Source: CALCLY01 sp900552775 (GTDB lineage: Bacteria > Bacillota > Clostridia > UMGS1883 > UMGS1540). Taken from it: a stretch of DNA of 64,000 nt. Below are positions 53,078 through 61,452 of this stretch, one piece after another (position 1 is the stretch's first letter; every line of letters starts with the position of its first letter). The position numbers were made by a program, and so were the translations under genes. The stretch is taken from NCBI GenBank assembly GCA_937966555.1, contig CALCLY010000016.1, positions 178,343 to 242,342 of the forward strand, read 5' to 3'. The notes below the pieces were generated by a model, which was given only the letters and a program-made list of their open reading frames with translations, ran no database searches and had not been told where the DNA came from.

Positions 53078-53099
53078 TCCGAAAGCGGATAAAGAAAGG

Positions 53100-53252
53100 A
53101 TGTGGCAATATATGCATTGGAAAAAGGCGGCGCAGGCTTTGCTTTTGGCTGTCGGAACAGTGATGCTGTGCGCCGGAGCTTTGCGGGGTGAGGCGGCGAC
53201 CGTGCTGAGCAAGGCAATCAGGTTATGTCTGGAGTGTGTAGGAATTGGGTAA
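53100..53252 (+). CDS. CD1871A-type CXXC motif small membrane protein
   Basis: 50 residues (or 46 from ATG 53112). One membrane helix (about 9-27) and RGEAATVLSKAIRLCLECVGIG, the signature of a small clostridial family that is found next to polyferredoxin and TlpA genes. The CLEC pair may pass electrons to the following membrane protein. Its stop overlaps the next start. Confidence 0.75.
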   Translation: MWQYMHWKKAAQALLLAVGTVMLCAGALRGEAATVLSKAIRLCLECVGIG

Positions 53253-54150
53253 GAAATTTTCAGGTATATCACAAAAATTGACTCGCTTTCGCGGGTACAT
53301 TCAGGCAGCGGCGGCACTGTTGAGCAACCTGCATTTGCCAAATTTTCTGAAGGGCGAAATTTATCGGGGAGCCGGAAAAACAGTATGTGTGCCGGGACTT
53401 AACTGCTACTCATGTCCTGCGGCATCCGGAGCCTGCCCTATCGGTGCGCTTCAGACGGTGGCGGGATCTGCAAAGTATGGTTTCTCATATTATATTACAG
53501 GAACTCTTATATTGCTCGGAGTATTGCTGGGGCGCTTTATCTGCGGCTTTTTGTGTCCGTTCGGCTGGTTTCAGGAGCTGCTGCATAAAATCCCGACAAA
53601 AAAGTTTTCAACTAAAAAGCTGAAATATTTGACTTGGATTAAATACGCTGTTCTCTTGGTAACGGTGTTTCTGTTGCCGGCATTGGCGGTAAACGATGTC
53701 GGAATGGGTGACCCCTTTTTCTGCAAGTATATTTGTCCGCAGGGTGTGTTAGAGGGGGCAATTCCGCTGTCCGTTGTCAATTCCGGTATTCGGTCTGCAC
53801 TCGGAGCATTGTTTGCTTGGAAATTCAGTGTTTTGATTGCGGTAACTGCGGTAAGCGTGTTTTTTTACAGACCGTTCTGCAAATGGCTGTGTCCGCTTGG
53901 TGCGTTCTATGCCCTGCTGAACAAGGTTTCGCTGTTTCAAATGAAAGTGGATACCGGCAAATGCGTAACCTGCGGAAAATGCGCAAAAGCTTGCAAAATG
54001 GCTGTGGACGTAACGAAAACGCCTAACCATACCGAATGTATTCGCTGCGGTATGTGCGTCCGGGAATGTCCGACGAATGCTGTTAGTTTTCATTACGGCT
54101 TCGGAGAAGGTAAAGATAAAAGCGGCGAAAACGCCGCAGATAATAAATAA
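53245..54150 (+). CDS. Membrane polyferredoxin (NapH/YccM-like 4Fe-4S protein)
   Basis: 301 residues with four to five membrane helices. Membrane-embedded cysteine motifs CGFLCPFGW and CKWLCPLGAFY, plus CSC-like CYSCPAASGACP. Two C-terminal 4Fe-4S clusters: CVTCGKCAKACK (near 247) and CIRCGMCVRECP (near 272). UUG start overlaps the CXXC gene. It probably moves electrons across the membrane to the TlpA lipoprotein. Confidence 0.88.
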   Translation: MGKKFSGISQKLTRFRGYIQAAAALLSNLHLPNFLKGEIYRGAGKTVCVPGLNCYSCPAASGACPIGALQTVAGSAKYGFSYYITGTLILLGVLLGRFICGFLCPFGWFQELLHKIPTKKFSTKKLKYLTWIKYAVLLVTVFLLPALAVNDVGMGDPFFCKYICPQGVLEGAIPLSVVNSGIRSALGALFAWKFSVLIAVTAVSVFFYRPFCKWLCPLGAFYALLNKVSLFQMKVDTGKCVTCGKCAKACKMAVDVTKTPNHTECIRCGMCVRECPTNAVSFHYGFGEGKDKSGENAADNK

Positions 54151-54170
54151 AAAAATCAGGAGGAATAAAC

Positions 54171-55088
54171 ATGAATATAAAGAAACTTATAACAGCGGTG
54201 CTGACGCTTGCGCTGGTGGTGTTGGTTACGGCAGCCTGCACAACGGCGGATAAAAACAAATTGAACGGTGTGGAAAATGAACCGAAAAATGCCAAAGAAG
54301 CGGTAGCAATGCATAAAGAACTGATGGCACGTGAAAATGCGATTCTGGCAGAGAATACAAAGCTTTGGGAACAGGTTTTTGCGGCGGCGGACAAAGGTAT
54401 GACTCTGCAGGAGGACGGTAAAAACTACGGTGATTTTCTTCTCAAAACCATTGACACCATCAAGGAACGGTTTACAGAGGACGAGCTTAAATTGCTTAAG
54501 GGTGAAGCGGAGAAAATCCGGGATATTGAAAATAAGCTGACTATGATTGAAAAAAAATATCCGGATGCAGCGCAAAAATCGGCGGATAATGATATGAGTA
54601 TACCATCCGATAACGGCAGCATGAAGAATTTTCCGTCCTTTGAAGGGAAGGATCTGGACGGGAACGAAATAAAGAGTGATGAGCTGTTTTCAGGCAATGC
54701 TGTCACGGTGGTAAACTTTTGGTTTACTACCTGCTCTCCCTGCGTGGGTGAGCTTTCCGAACTCGATGCGCTGAATAAGGAGCTTTCCGGGAAAGGCGGT
54801 TCTCTTATCGGAATAAATTCTTTCACGCTGGGCGGAGATGAGGCGGCAATATCCGAGGCAAAGGCAGTTTTGAAAAATAAAGGCGTTTCCTACCGTAACG
54901 TATACTTTGATTCTGACAGCGAGGCAGGAAAGTTTGTCGAAAATGTATACGCCTATCCCACAACATATGTGGTTGACCGCAGCGGCAGCATCGTCGGAGA
55001 ACCGATTGTCGGCGCTGTTACCGGCAAATCACAAATGGAGAAGCTGAAATCATTAATCGACCAATGTATTGCCGCCGATATGAAATGA
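54171..55088 (+). CDS. TlpA-family thioredoxin-like lipoprotein
   Basis: 305 residues. Lipoprotein signal with VTAAC lipobox (Cys near 24). A helical spacer (about 35-140) precedes a thioredoxin-fold domain (about 148-300) with active site WFTTCSPCVGE and cis-Pro YAYPTTYVVD. It would reduce disulfides on the outer face, fed by the membrane polyferredoxin. AGGAGG precedes the ATG. Confidence 0.9.
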   Translation: MNIKKLITAVLTLALVVLVTAACTTADKNKLNGVENEPKNAKEAVAMHKELMARENAILAENTKLWEQVFAAADKGMTLQEDGKNYGDFLLKTIDTIKERFTEDELKLLKGEAEKIRDIENKLTMIEKKYPDAAQKSADNDMSIPSDNGSMKNFPSFEGKDLDGNEIKSDELFSGNAVTVVNFWFTTCSPCVGELSELDALNKELSGKGGSLIGINSFTLGGDEAAISEAKAVLKNKGVSYRNVYFDSDSEAGKFVENVYAYPTTYVVDRSGSIVGEPIVGAVTGKSQMEKLKSLIDQCIAADMK

Positions 55089-55155
55089 GAATAATATTAA
55101 AATAATGCTCGTACAAATATACTATAAAAATTCTGCGTCGGTTTATGGTATTTAA

Positions 55156-55785
55156 TCGTTAAATAAAAAAATTAAAATAAGCCTTTTTAAAAGGGTCATT
55201 CAATATAAAGAACGCCTGATTGCGCAATATAAAACCGCAAGTATTAATTCGATACTGTCCTCGCTCAATATGTTCTTTGCATATGCCGATTGGCACAAAA
55301 TGAAGGTAAAAACATTGAAAACACAGCGCAAGATTTTTGCAGACAAGTCAAAGGAACTGGCAAAAACAGAGTATGAAAGACTGCTGACGGCGGCAAAGGA
55401 CAGGAAAAACGAAAAGCTGTATTATCTGATACAGACGATTGCAAGCACGGGACTTCGGGTATCGGAAATTAAATTTATAACATTTGAGGCCATAAAACGC
55501 AGACAGGCAATAATAAACTGCAAGGGAAAAATAAGGCAGGTTTTTCTGCCCAAAAAGCTGTGTATTATCCTGCAAAAGTATGCGTTGAAACAGGGTATCA
55601 AAAGCGGCAGCATCTTTGTTACGAGAACGGGTACGCCTCTTGACAGATCGAATATATGGAGAATGTTAAAGGAGCTGTGTGAGAGTGCGGGAGTGTCAAA
55701 AGAAAAAGTGTTTCCGCATAACTTTCGCCACCTTTTTGCAAGAACGTATTATTCCCTGCAAAAAGATGTTAAAAAAACAACATAA
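55156..55785 (+). pseudogene. Tyrosine recombinase (phage-type integrase) fragment
   Basis: Open frame with no start codon at its beginning (ATG only at 55270). It has part of the SAM-like core-binding domain (SINSILSSLNMFFAYADW) and the catalytic domain with STGLRVSEIKF (first Arg), KGKIRQVFLP (Lys) and PHNFRHLFA (His-x-x-Arg). The frame stops before the last His/Trp and the nucleophilic Tyr. Truncated at both ends, so inactive: a scar of a mobile element. Confidence 0.8.
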
Positions 55786-55857
55786 TCGCAATTATGTTGT
55801 AAACACACTGAAAAGAAGTTATCGGCAGAGTAATACTTTGTAATCAAGGATGGCTGA

Positions 55858-56139
55858 CTATGGAAAAAGATTTATTTGCTTGATTTTTGGGCGAGCTGGT
55901 GCGGACCGTGCAAAATGCTTTCTCCCGTTTTAAGCGAAATTGCGGACGAATATGCGGATGTGCTTAAAGTGGCAAAGGTTAATGTTGATGATGAACCTGA
56001 GCTTGCAATGAAATTCAAAGTTTCATCGATTCCGATGCTTGTGCTTTTCAAAAACGGCAAGATTGTTTCAACTTCTGTAGGATACCGTCCAAAGGACGAA
56101 ATCTTAAATGAATTGAAACTGTATATGAATCAGGAGTGA
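55858..56139 (+). pseudogene. trxA: Thioredoxin, N-terminus lost or frameshifted
   Basis: From UUG 55876 the frame encodes LLDFWASWCGPCKMLSPVLS, then KVNVDDEPELAMKFKVSSIP (cis-Pro) and a complete C-terminus, 87 residues. The usual first strand and helix (about 20 residues) are missing: upstream the frame closes at 55855-55857. The only ATG near AAGGATGGC reads a stop after seven codons. The gene may still be made from UUG, but it looks eroded at the junction with the integrase fragment. Confidence 0.7.
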
Positions 56140-56144
56140 TGAAT

Positions 56145-56330
56145 ATGAAAAAACAATTAAGAATAATAATTGAAAACTGTCCGCAAAATCATAGCTGCCC
56201 GGCAGTAAAAGTTTGCCCCGTCGGTGCGCTTGACCAAGAAGGTTTCAACGCTCCGACTATCAATTATGATAAATGCATCGGCTGTGGCAAATGCGCAAGG
56301 TTTTGTCCGAAAAAAGCATTGGTGATGTAA
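56145..56330 (+). CDS. 4Fe-4S ferredoxin-like protein
   Basis: 61 residues. One canonical cluster CIGCGKCARFCPKKAL at the C-terminus, and a second cysteine group (NCPQNHSCPAVKVCPVGAL) before it. ATG 56145 follows AGGAG at eight bases. It follows the thioredoxin gene and may serve as its electron donor or belong to the redox set upstream. Confidence 0.85.
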   Translation: MKKQLRIIIENCPQNHSCPAVKVCPVGALDQEGFNAPTINYDKCIGCGKCARFCPKKALVM

Positions 56331-56352
56331 CTTGAAAAAGCTGTTTAACATA

Positions 56353-56394
56353 AAATAATCCGCCCTGCATAATACAAGGTGGATTATTTGTTTT
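56353..56394 (+). terminator. Terminator after the ferredoxin
   Basis: AAATAATCCGCC with GGTGGATTATTT, then GTTTT. Confidence 0.75.
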
Positions 56395-56472
56395 AGCAGA
56401 TTGAGTGCTTTTATCAAAAAAAGCAGTTCGTTACCAAATTTAGCGGCAATGAATTGCTTTTAATTTTATGTA

Positions 56473-57045
56473 TTAAACAGTTCCAAAAACGATACCAAGC
56501 GCTGCCGATAATATAATCATTAAAATCGGTGACGGTGTTTTCTTTTTAACTTTTTTGAAGATAATATGTATACACCAAAGCGCTGCAAATATAATAACCG
56601 ATTCAATATCCGGCTCAGCGGCAGTATTCAAATCAACAAATCCCAAAAGCGATGACAATGCCATAACGCTTGCCGTTGCAAGAATCATACCCACAACACA
56701 GGGGCGTACGCCTGATAAAAAAGCATTTACCGCAGAATATTTCAAAAGATTTTTCAAGACCGCCGAGATTAAAAGGATTATAATGAACGATGGCAAAACG
56801 ACGCCTGTTGTTGCAAAAAGCGATCCTAAAATACCGCCTTGCGTTGAGCCGATAAAAGTTGCCATATTTATCGCAAGCGGTCCGGGGGTTGATTCTGAAA
56901 CCGCTATAAAATTCATAAATTCACTTTCGGACAGCCAGCCGTTTGACAAAACTGTTTCCTGCACAAGCGAAACCATTCCGTAGCCGCCGCCGAAGGATAA
57001 TGCACCTATCATTAAAAAACTGAAAAACAACTTTATATATATCAT
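56473..57045 (-). CDS. Chromate transporter half-protein 2
   Basis: 190 residues with six hydrophobic segments. CHR-family motif FGGGYGMVSLVQETV near the N-terminus and SESTPGPLAINMATFIG near 50. CHR proteins move chromate or sulfate-like oxyanions; in Firmicutes the two halves are often separate genes. One base after the partner's stop. Confidence 0.9.
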   Translation of the reverse strand: MIYIKLFFSFLMIGALSFGGGYGMVSLVQETVLSNGWLSESEFMNFIAVSESTPGPLAINMATFIGSTQGGILGSLFATTGVVLPSFIIILLISAVLKNLLKYSAVNAFLSGVRPCVVGMILATASVMALSSLLGFVDLNTAAEPDIESVIIFAALWCIHIIFKKVKKKTPSPILMIILSAALGIVFGTV

Positions 57046-57046
57046 T

Positions 57047-57616
57047 TCAATCGCATCCCTTCTTAAGCTTTTTCAGAAAGAATGCTGCCATGCCCAATAC
57101 ACCGCATATCAATATATAACAAACAGAAGAAATTGATACGGAAAATACAGTGCAAGACACCATTGCAGCAATGACCGATAGTAAAATGACGATGTTAAAT
57201 GCCGTCTTTTTTATATTTTTCAGCATTTTCAGTCCGGCAGACAGGATAAGATAAATAACACAGACTTGTATTCCGCGAAATGCATATGAAACATATGTTA
57301 ATTTCAAAAATTGCTCAAAAAAGAGCGAAATGCAGAAAATCACAGCAAATGACGGTATGCAGACTGCCAGAGTAGATACTGCCGCACCCTTGAAGCCCGC
57401 TGTTTTATATCCTATGTATGTGGCGCTGTTGACAGCAACGGGTCCCGGCGTGGATTCTGCAATCGCAACCATATCAAGAAACTCATTTTTCGTTATCCAT
57501 TTTTTCTTTTCCACAAACTCATTCTCCAAAAGTGCAATCATAGCGTAACCGCCGCCGAATGTAAATGCACCTATTTTGAAAAATGCCAAAAATAGGGACA
57601 GCGTTTTTTTCATCAT
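57047..57616 (-). CDS. Chromate transporter half-protein 1
   Basis: 189 residues, with FGGGYAMIALLENEFV and AESTPGPVAVNSATYIG at the same places as in its partner, showing descent from an ancient duplication. Starts at ATG after AGGAG. Both halves are needed for transport in characterised pairs. Confidence 0.9.
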   Translation of the reverse strand: MMKKTLSLFLAFFKIGAFTFGGGYAMIALLENEFVEKKKWITKNEFLDMVAIAESTPGPVAVNSATYIGYKTAGFKGAAVSTLAVCIPSFAVIFCISLFFEQFLKLTYVSYAFRGIQVCVIYLILSAGLKMLKNIKKTAFNIVILLSVIAAMVSCTVFSVSISSVCYILICGVLGMAAFFLKKLKKGCD

Positions 57617-57673
57617 TTTTTAAATCTCCTGTAATTACAGACTAACAGATAAAACATAAACCTTTGTGCTATT

Positions 57674-58375
57674 CTAATCAACCCTCAGCATTCGGTATCC
57701 GATACCTATATGCGTTTGAATATACTGAGGGCTTGTTTTTTCCGGTTCTAATTTTTTTCTGAGCGTAGCCATAAAAACACGCATCGAAGCAATGTCATTT
57801 TCCCGGCTGCTTCCCCAAATTTGCATAGTGATATATGTGTGCGTCAGCACTTTTCCGACATTATGCGATAAAAGGCACAAAAGCTTATACTCAATCGGCG
57901 TAAGATGCATTTCCTCACCCTTCAGATAAACGCAGTTTGCTGCATAATCTATTTTGAGTTCACCGTTTTGAAAAACGGGTTTTCCCGCGTCATTACTGCT
58001 TTTCAGAAGCAGCAATCTTCTTTGTGTTACCCGAAGCCGTGCAAGAAGTTCTTCAACAGAGAAAGGCTTTGTCAGATAGTCATCCGCTCCGGCATCAAGC
58101 GCAGTGATTTTGTCGGAATCCTCACTGCGTGCGCTGATAACGATTATCGGCATATTTGACCATCCTCGGATATTCGTTATTACCTCCGCACCGTCTATGT
58201 CCGGCAGTCCAAGATCCAGCAGAACAATATCCGGATTATGCGACGATGCCTCCATAATCGCAGTTTTTCCGTTTTCCGCCGTCAGATATCTGTAATCGTG
58301 GGATTTCAGAGTTGTAACAATCAAGTTGCGGACGGGGCGGTCATCCTCAACAACAAGTACAAGCGGTTTATTCAT
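57674..58375 (-). CDS. kdpE: KdpE-type response regulator
   Basis: 233 residues. Receiver with acidic pocket VVEDD and phospho-accepting Asp in IVLLDLGLPDIDG (near 53), Lys in LTKPF. OmpR-type winged helix at the C-terminus ending THIGIGYRML. KdpE of E. coli activates kdpFABC. Its ATG overlaps the sensor-kinase stop by eight bases. Confidence 0.9.
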   Translation of the reverse strand: MNKPLVLVVEDDRPVRNLIVTTLKSHDYRYLTAENGKTAIMEASSHNPDIVLLDLGLPDIDGAEVITNIRGWSNMPIIVISARSEDSDKITALDAGADDYLTKPFSVEELLARLRVTQRRLLLLKSSNDAGKPVFQNGELKIDYAANCVYLKGEEMHLTPIEYKLLCLLSHNVGKVLTHTYITMQIWGSSRENDIASMRVFMATLRKKLEPEKTSPQYIQTHIGIGYRMLRVD

Positions 58376-60344
58376 TAAGAGTCACCTCGCTAATCGGTAA
58401 ATTAAATTTAAAACTGCATCCGTGCGGTATGTTGTCCGAAAGCTCCAGGTTTCCGCCGTGCGCATCTATTATTGATTTACAAAGCGTAAGACCGAGACCG
58501 AAACTTCGGCGGCTGTCGGAAATCTTGTTTTTCCCGGTATAAAACATCTCAAATATATGCGGTTTTACATCATCGGGTATCCCGTTTCCGTTATCCGACA
58601 CATTAAACACTGCATAATTTCCTTGTTTTTGAGTGCTTATGCGGATTTCAGAACCGGCAGGTGTATATTTTATTGCATTATCAATCAAATTAACCAAAAC
58701 CTGAATAATAAGCTGTGCGTCCATACGAACAAGCAATAAATCCTCACATTGAACGGTTATTGTATGCTCCGCCGATTTTCGGCATAAATGAGATACAGCC
58801 TCAGCTATAACCTCATCCGCAAGCTGGTCGCTCAGATTTAATTTCAGCCTTCCGTCATTGAGTCTTGTAACATATAAAAGATTTTCAACAACGCCTGTAA
58901 GCCACTCGGAGTCATCATAAATGTCAGTATAAATCCGATGCTTGGTGTCCTCGTCCAAGCAATCGGAATTATGTAAAAGAGTATCCGCATTCCCGGAAAT
59001 TGAACACAAAGGTGTGCGGAGATCATGAGAAATTGAACGCAAAAGATCTGCACGCAGCTGCTCGCTTTTTGCAAAATCGGCAGCCTTTTCTTTTTCCGCT
59101 GCATTATGTGCGTTATCCATAGCCAATGCACATTCATTCAAAACGGACAGCAACACACTGTTTTCAAATGAATCTGCCGAGTTTTTATCCATCGGAATCC
59201 CAATTACGCCGTATATCCGCTTTTCAATGCGTATTGAGAAATACAGACATTCGGCGTTGCCGAAATGCGAGGTTGTCGCACCTGCGCAGCGCCCGTTTTT
59301 ATACACCCACTCAGCAACTTTTCGTTCGGAATCATTTAATATCCTCTCCGTATCGTCTGTGCCCTTTTCAGAAAAAATCTGCCCTTTTGACAAGCTTGAT
59401 TTATCGGCTTTATATGCTGCAATACAGCGGTCAAGAAGCTTTGAAAGCTGCATACAGGTTATACTCAATATTTCCTCGCTGCCTTTTGCCTTTTGCAGCA
59501 ATCGGTCGGTATCAAACAAAATCTGCATACGAAAAGCAGCTTGTGCCGACAGCTTTGCATGCTTTTTTAATTTTGAAGCAAGCGTTCCTGTAAGAATTGA
59601 TGACGCAAGCATAACGGCAAATGTCACAGGATAGCCGACGGCATATGTTTTGAGCGACAAATGCGGTTCTGTCAGAAAAAAACCAAACAGAAAAACGCTG
59701 AGCAGCGAACTTGCAATGCTGCAAACATATCCTTTTGTCAGAGCGGAAATAACCAACACGCCGAAGATATAAACGGTAACGATGTTTGTGTCGTTAAACC
59801 CGAGGTGAAGAAAAAGGAAACCTATAGCCGTGCATAAAGCAAGAACACCGCAGGCAGTCAAAACATCCTGCACTGTCGGCAGTTGGGTATTCGCAAATAA
59901 ACTGCTTTTGCGTGATTTTTTATAAAATCCGGCATCGGGAATAATGTGAATATCAATGTCGGGCGCATACGCTATCAGTTTTTCTGTCAGCGTGTATCCT
60001 CCCCAAATGCGGCTGCGCTTTGCATTGCTTTGACCTATTACAATTTTTGTTACATCGGACAGCCGTGCGTATTCCGCTATCTGCATAGCCACATCCTCGC
60101 CGTGGACAGTTACAACATCGGCTCCGATATTTTCCGCAAATTGAATATTGTTATCAAGTTTTTTTTGATCGCTTTCGGTTAGTGCAAAATCGTTTTGCAC
60201 ATAAATCGCCGTAAATCGTGCATCGAGAACTTTTGCCATTTTTGCGGCAGTCTGCACGATTTTTTCATTAGACGGCGAAGCGGACAGACATACAAGTATG
60301 TGCTGTTTTTTTTCTATACTTGTTATTGTTTTTTGAGCGCTCAT
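58368..60344 (-). CDS. kdpD: KdpD-type sensor histidine kinase, short form
   Basis: 658 residues. Universal-stress-protein domain (about 15-135), four membrane helices (DUF4118, about 150-250), a GAF-like segment, HisKA with SISHDLRTPL (phospho-His) and an HATPase domain with NLIDNAIKYTP, VSDNGNGIPDD and GLGLTLCKSIIDAHGG. The N-terminal KdpD ATP-binding domain of E. coli is absent. ATG 60344 follows GGCGGTGA. No kdpFABC in the window; the nearest K+ genes are ktrB and ktrA just upstream. Confidence 0.9.
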   Translation of the reverse strand: MSAQKTITSIEKKQHILVCLSASPSNEKIVQTAAKMAKVLDARFTAIYVQNDFALTESDQKKLDNNIQFAENIGADVVTVHGEDVAMQIAEYARLSDVTKIVIGQSNAKRSRIWGGYTLTEKLIAYAPDIDIHIIPDAGFYKKSRKSSLFANTQLPTVQDVLTACGVLALCTAIGFLFLHLGFNDTNIVTVYIFGVLVISALTKGYVCSIASSLLSVFLFGFFLTEPHLSLKTYAVGYPVTFAVMLASSILTGTLASKLKKHAKLSAQAAFRMQILFDTDRLLQKAKGSEEILSITCMQLSKLLDRCIAAYKADKSSLSKGQIFSEKGTDDTERILNDSERKVAEWVYKNGRCAGATTSHFGNAECLYFSIRIEKRIYGVIGIPMDKNSADSFENSVLLSVLNECALAMDNAHNAAEKEKAADFAKSEQLRADLLRSISHDLRTPLCSISGNADTLLHNSDCLDEDTKHRIYTDIYDDSEWLTGVVENLLYVTRLNDGRLKLNLSDQLADEVIAEAVSHLCRKSAEHTITVQCEDLLLVRMDAQLIIQVLVNLIDNAIKYTPAGSEIRISTQKQGNYAVFNVSDNGNGIPDDVKPHIFEMFYTGKNKISDSRRSFGLGLTLCKSIIDAHGGNLELSDNIPHGCSFKFNLPISEVTLNE

Positions 60345-60511
60345 ATTATTCACCGCCATTATCTGTTTTATATTATTATACCATAAGTGCAAGCCGCAAT
60401 CGGCTTGCTTCACACCGGTTCAATAAACACTTTCGGATTTTAAGCCTTGGCTTAAAATATAGTTCTTTATATGTTTATTATACCATAAATCGCGCTAAAA
60501 TTCCACATATG
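60345..60511 (-). promoter_or_regulatory. Hairpin-rich gap upstream of kdpD
   Basis: Two compact stems on the minus strand: TTTTAAGCC-AAGG-region palindrome near 60440-60459 and GCAAGCCG/CGGCTTGC near 60390. A TATAAT follows the second one. The gap may separate ktrBA from kdpDE expression. Confidence 0.35.
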
Positions 60512-60769
60512 TCAATAAAAAGTATTCATATTTTTATCATAAAGCAATATCCCGGTCTTGCTGTGATTTTTCTTAAAACCATGTATTTCTTTTAATATTT
60601 CGTCATCCGTCAAATCCGATGAAAGCAGTATTTGTGAGATTTTAGAGTCGCTTTCTTCATTTTGAATCGCCCTTTGGTTTTCACACAGAAATCGGTCTAT
60701 TCGATCCATTAAGAAGTACCCGAAAGTGAAAAAGGCAAGAACAGCTGCCGTCAGCAATACATATTTCAA
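60512..60769 (-). CDS. Small single-helix membrane protein in the K+ operon
   Basis: 85 residues: an N-terminal membrane helix (about 3-21), then a soluble charged tail with SDLTDDEILKEIHGF. I do not recognise it. It sits 18 bases after ktrA and before kdpD on the same strand, so a role in K+ transport or sensing is possible. Confidence 0.6.
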   Translation of the reverse strand: MKYVLLTAAVLAFFTFGYFLMDRIDRFLCENQRAIQNEESDSKISQILLSSDLTDDEILKEIHGFKKNHSKTGILLYDKNMNTFY

Positions 60770-60787
60770 AATGATTCACCTCTTTTT

Positions 60788-61435
60788 TCAGATACGGAAA
60801 CATTTTTGCAGCTCTTTATATTCTCCCAAAACCATAAGTGTTGCGTTTTCGCCGAGAGTCGTATCCGAAGATATTGCCATATCAATATTTCCGTTCTTTT
60901 TAACCGCCAAAACATTAATATTATATTTTCGGCGGATATCTATATCTCCTATTGTTTTTCCAATCCACTGTTTGGGTGCTTCAACCTCAAAGATAGCGTG
61001 GGAATCGTCAATTTCTATATAATCACGAATATGATTCGCAGTATATCGAATAGCAGCCCATTTTGCAATTTGTTTTTCGGGATAAACCACTCCGTCCGCT
61101 CCGTTCCGCAAGAGAAACTTTTCCTGCACATCCCGTTCCGCTCTTGAAATAACTTTTTTTGCTCCGAGTTCTTTAAGTAAAGAGGTTGTTTCAAGTGAAT
61201 TTTGAAAATCCCCTCCGATTGTAACAATGCAAACATCATAATTTCCTATTCCGAGAGATTTCAAAAAATCCGCATTTGTACTGTCACCGATTTGGGCATT
61301 GGTCACAAACGGCAGCACGCTGTTGATTCGTTCTTCATTGGAATCCACCGCCATAACCTCGTGTCCCAATTTGTTAAGCTGCAATGCAACATGCTTTCCG
61401 AATCTTCCGATACCTATTAACAAAATATTTTTCAT
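60788..61435 (-). CDS. ktrA: KtrA/TrkA-type potassium channel regulatory protein
   Basis: 215 residues: one RCK_N domain (LIGIGRFGKHVALQL, nucleotide binding, with the acidic VDSNEE) and one TrkA-C domain (about 135-215). Single-RCK size is that of KtrA/KtrC, not TrkA. It forms an octameric ring on the KtrB dimer; c-di-AMP often binds the C-domain. Confidence 0.92.
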   Translation of the reverse strand: MKNILLIGIGRFGKHVALQLNKLGHEVMAVDSNEERINSVLPFVTNAQIGDSTNADFLKSLGIGNYDVCIVTIGGDFQNSLETTSLLKELGAKKVISRAERDVQEKFLLRNGADGVVYPEKQIAKWAAIRYTANHIRDYIEIDDSHAIFEVEAPKQWIGKTIGDIDIRRKYNINVLAVKKNGNIDMAISSDTTLGENATLMVLGEYKELQKCFRI

Positions 61436-61452
61436 AATTTAAAAACTCCTTT

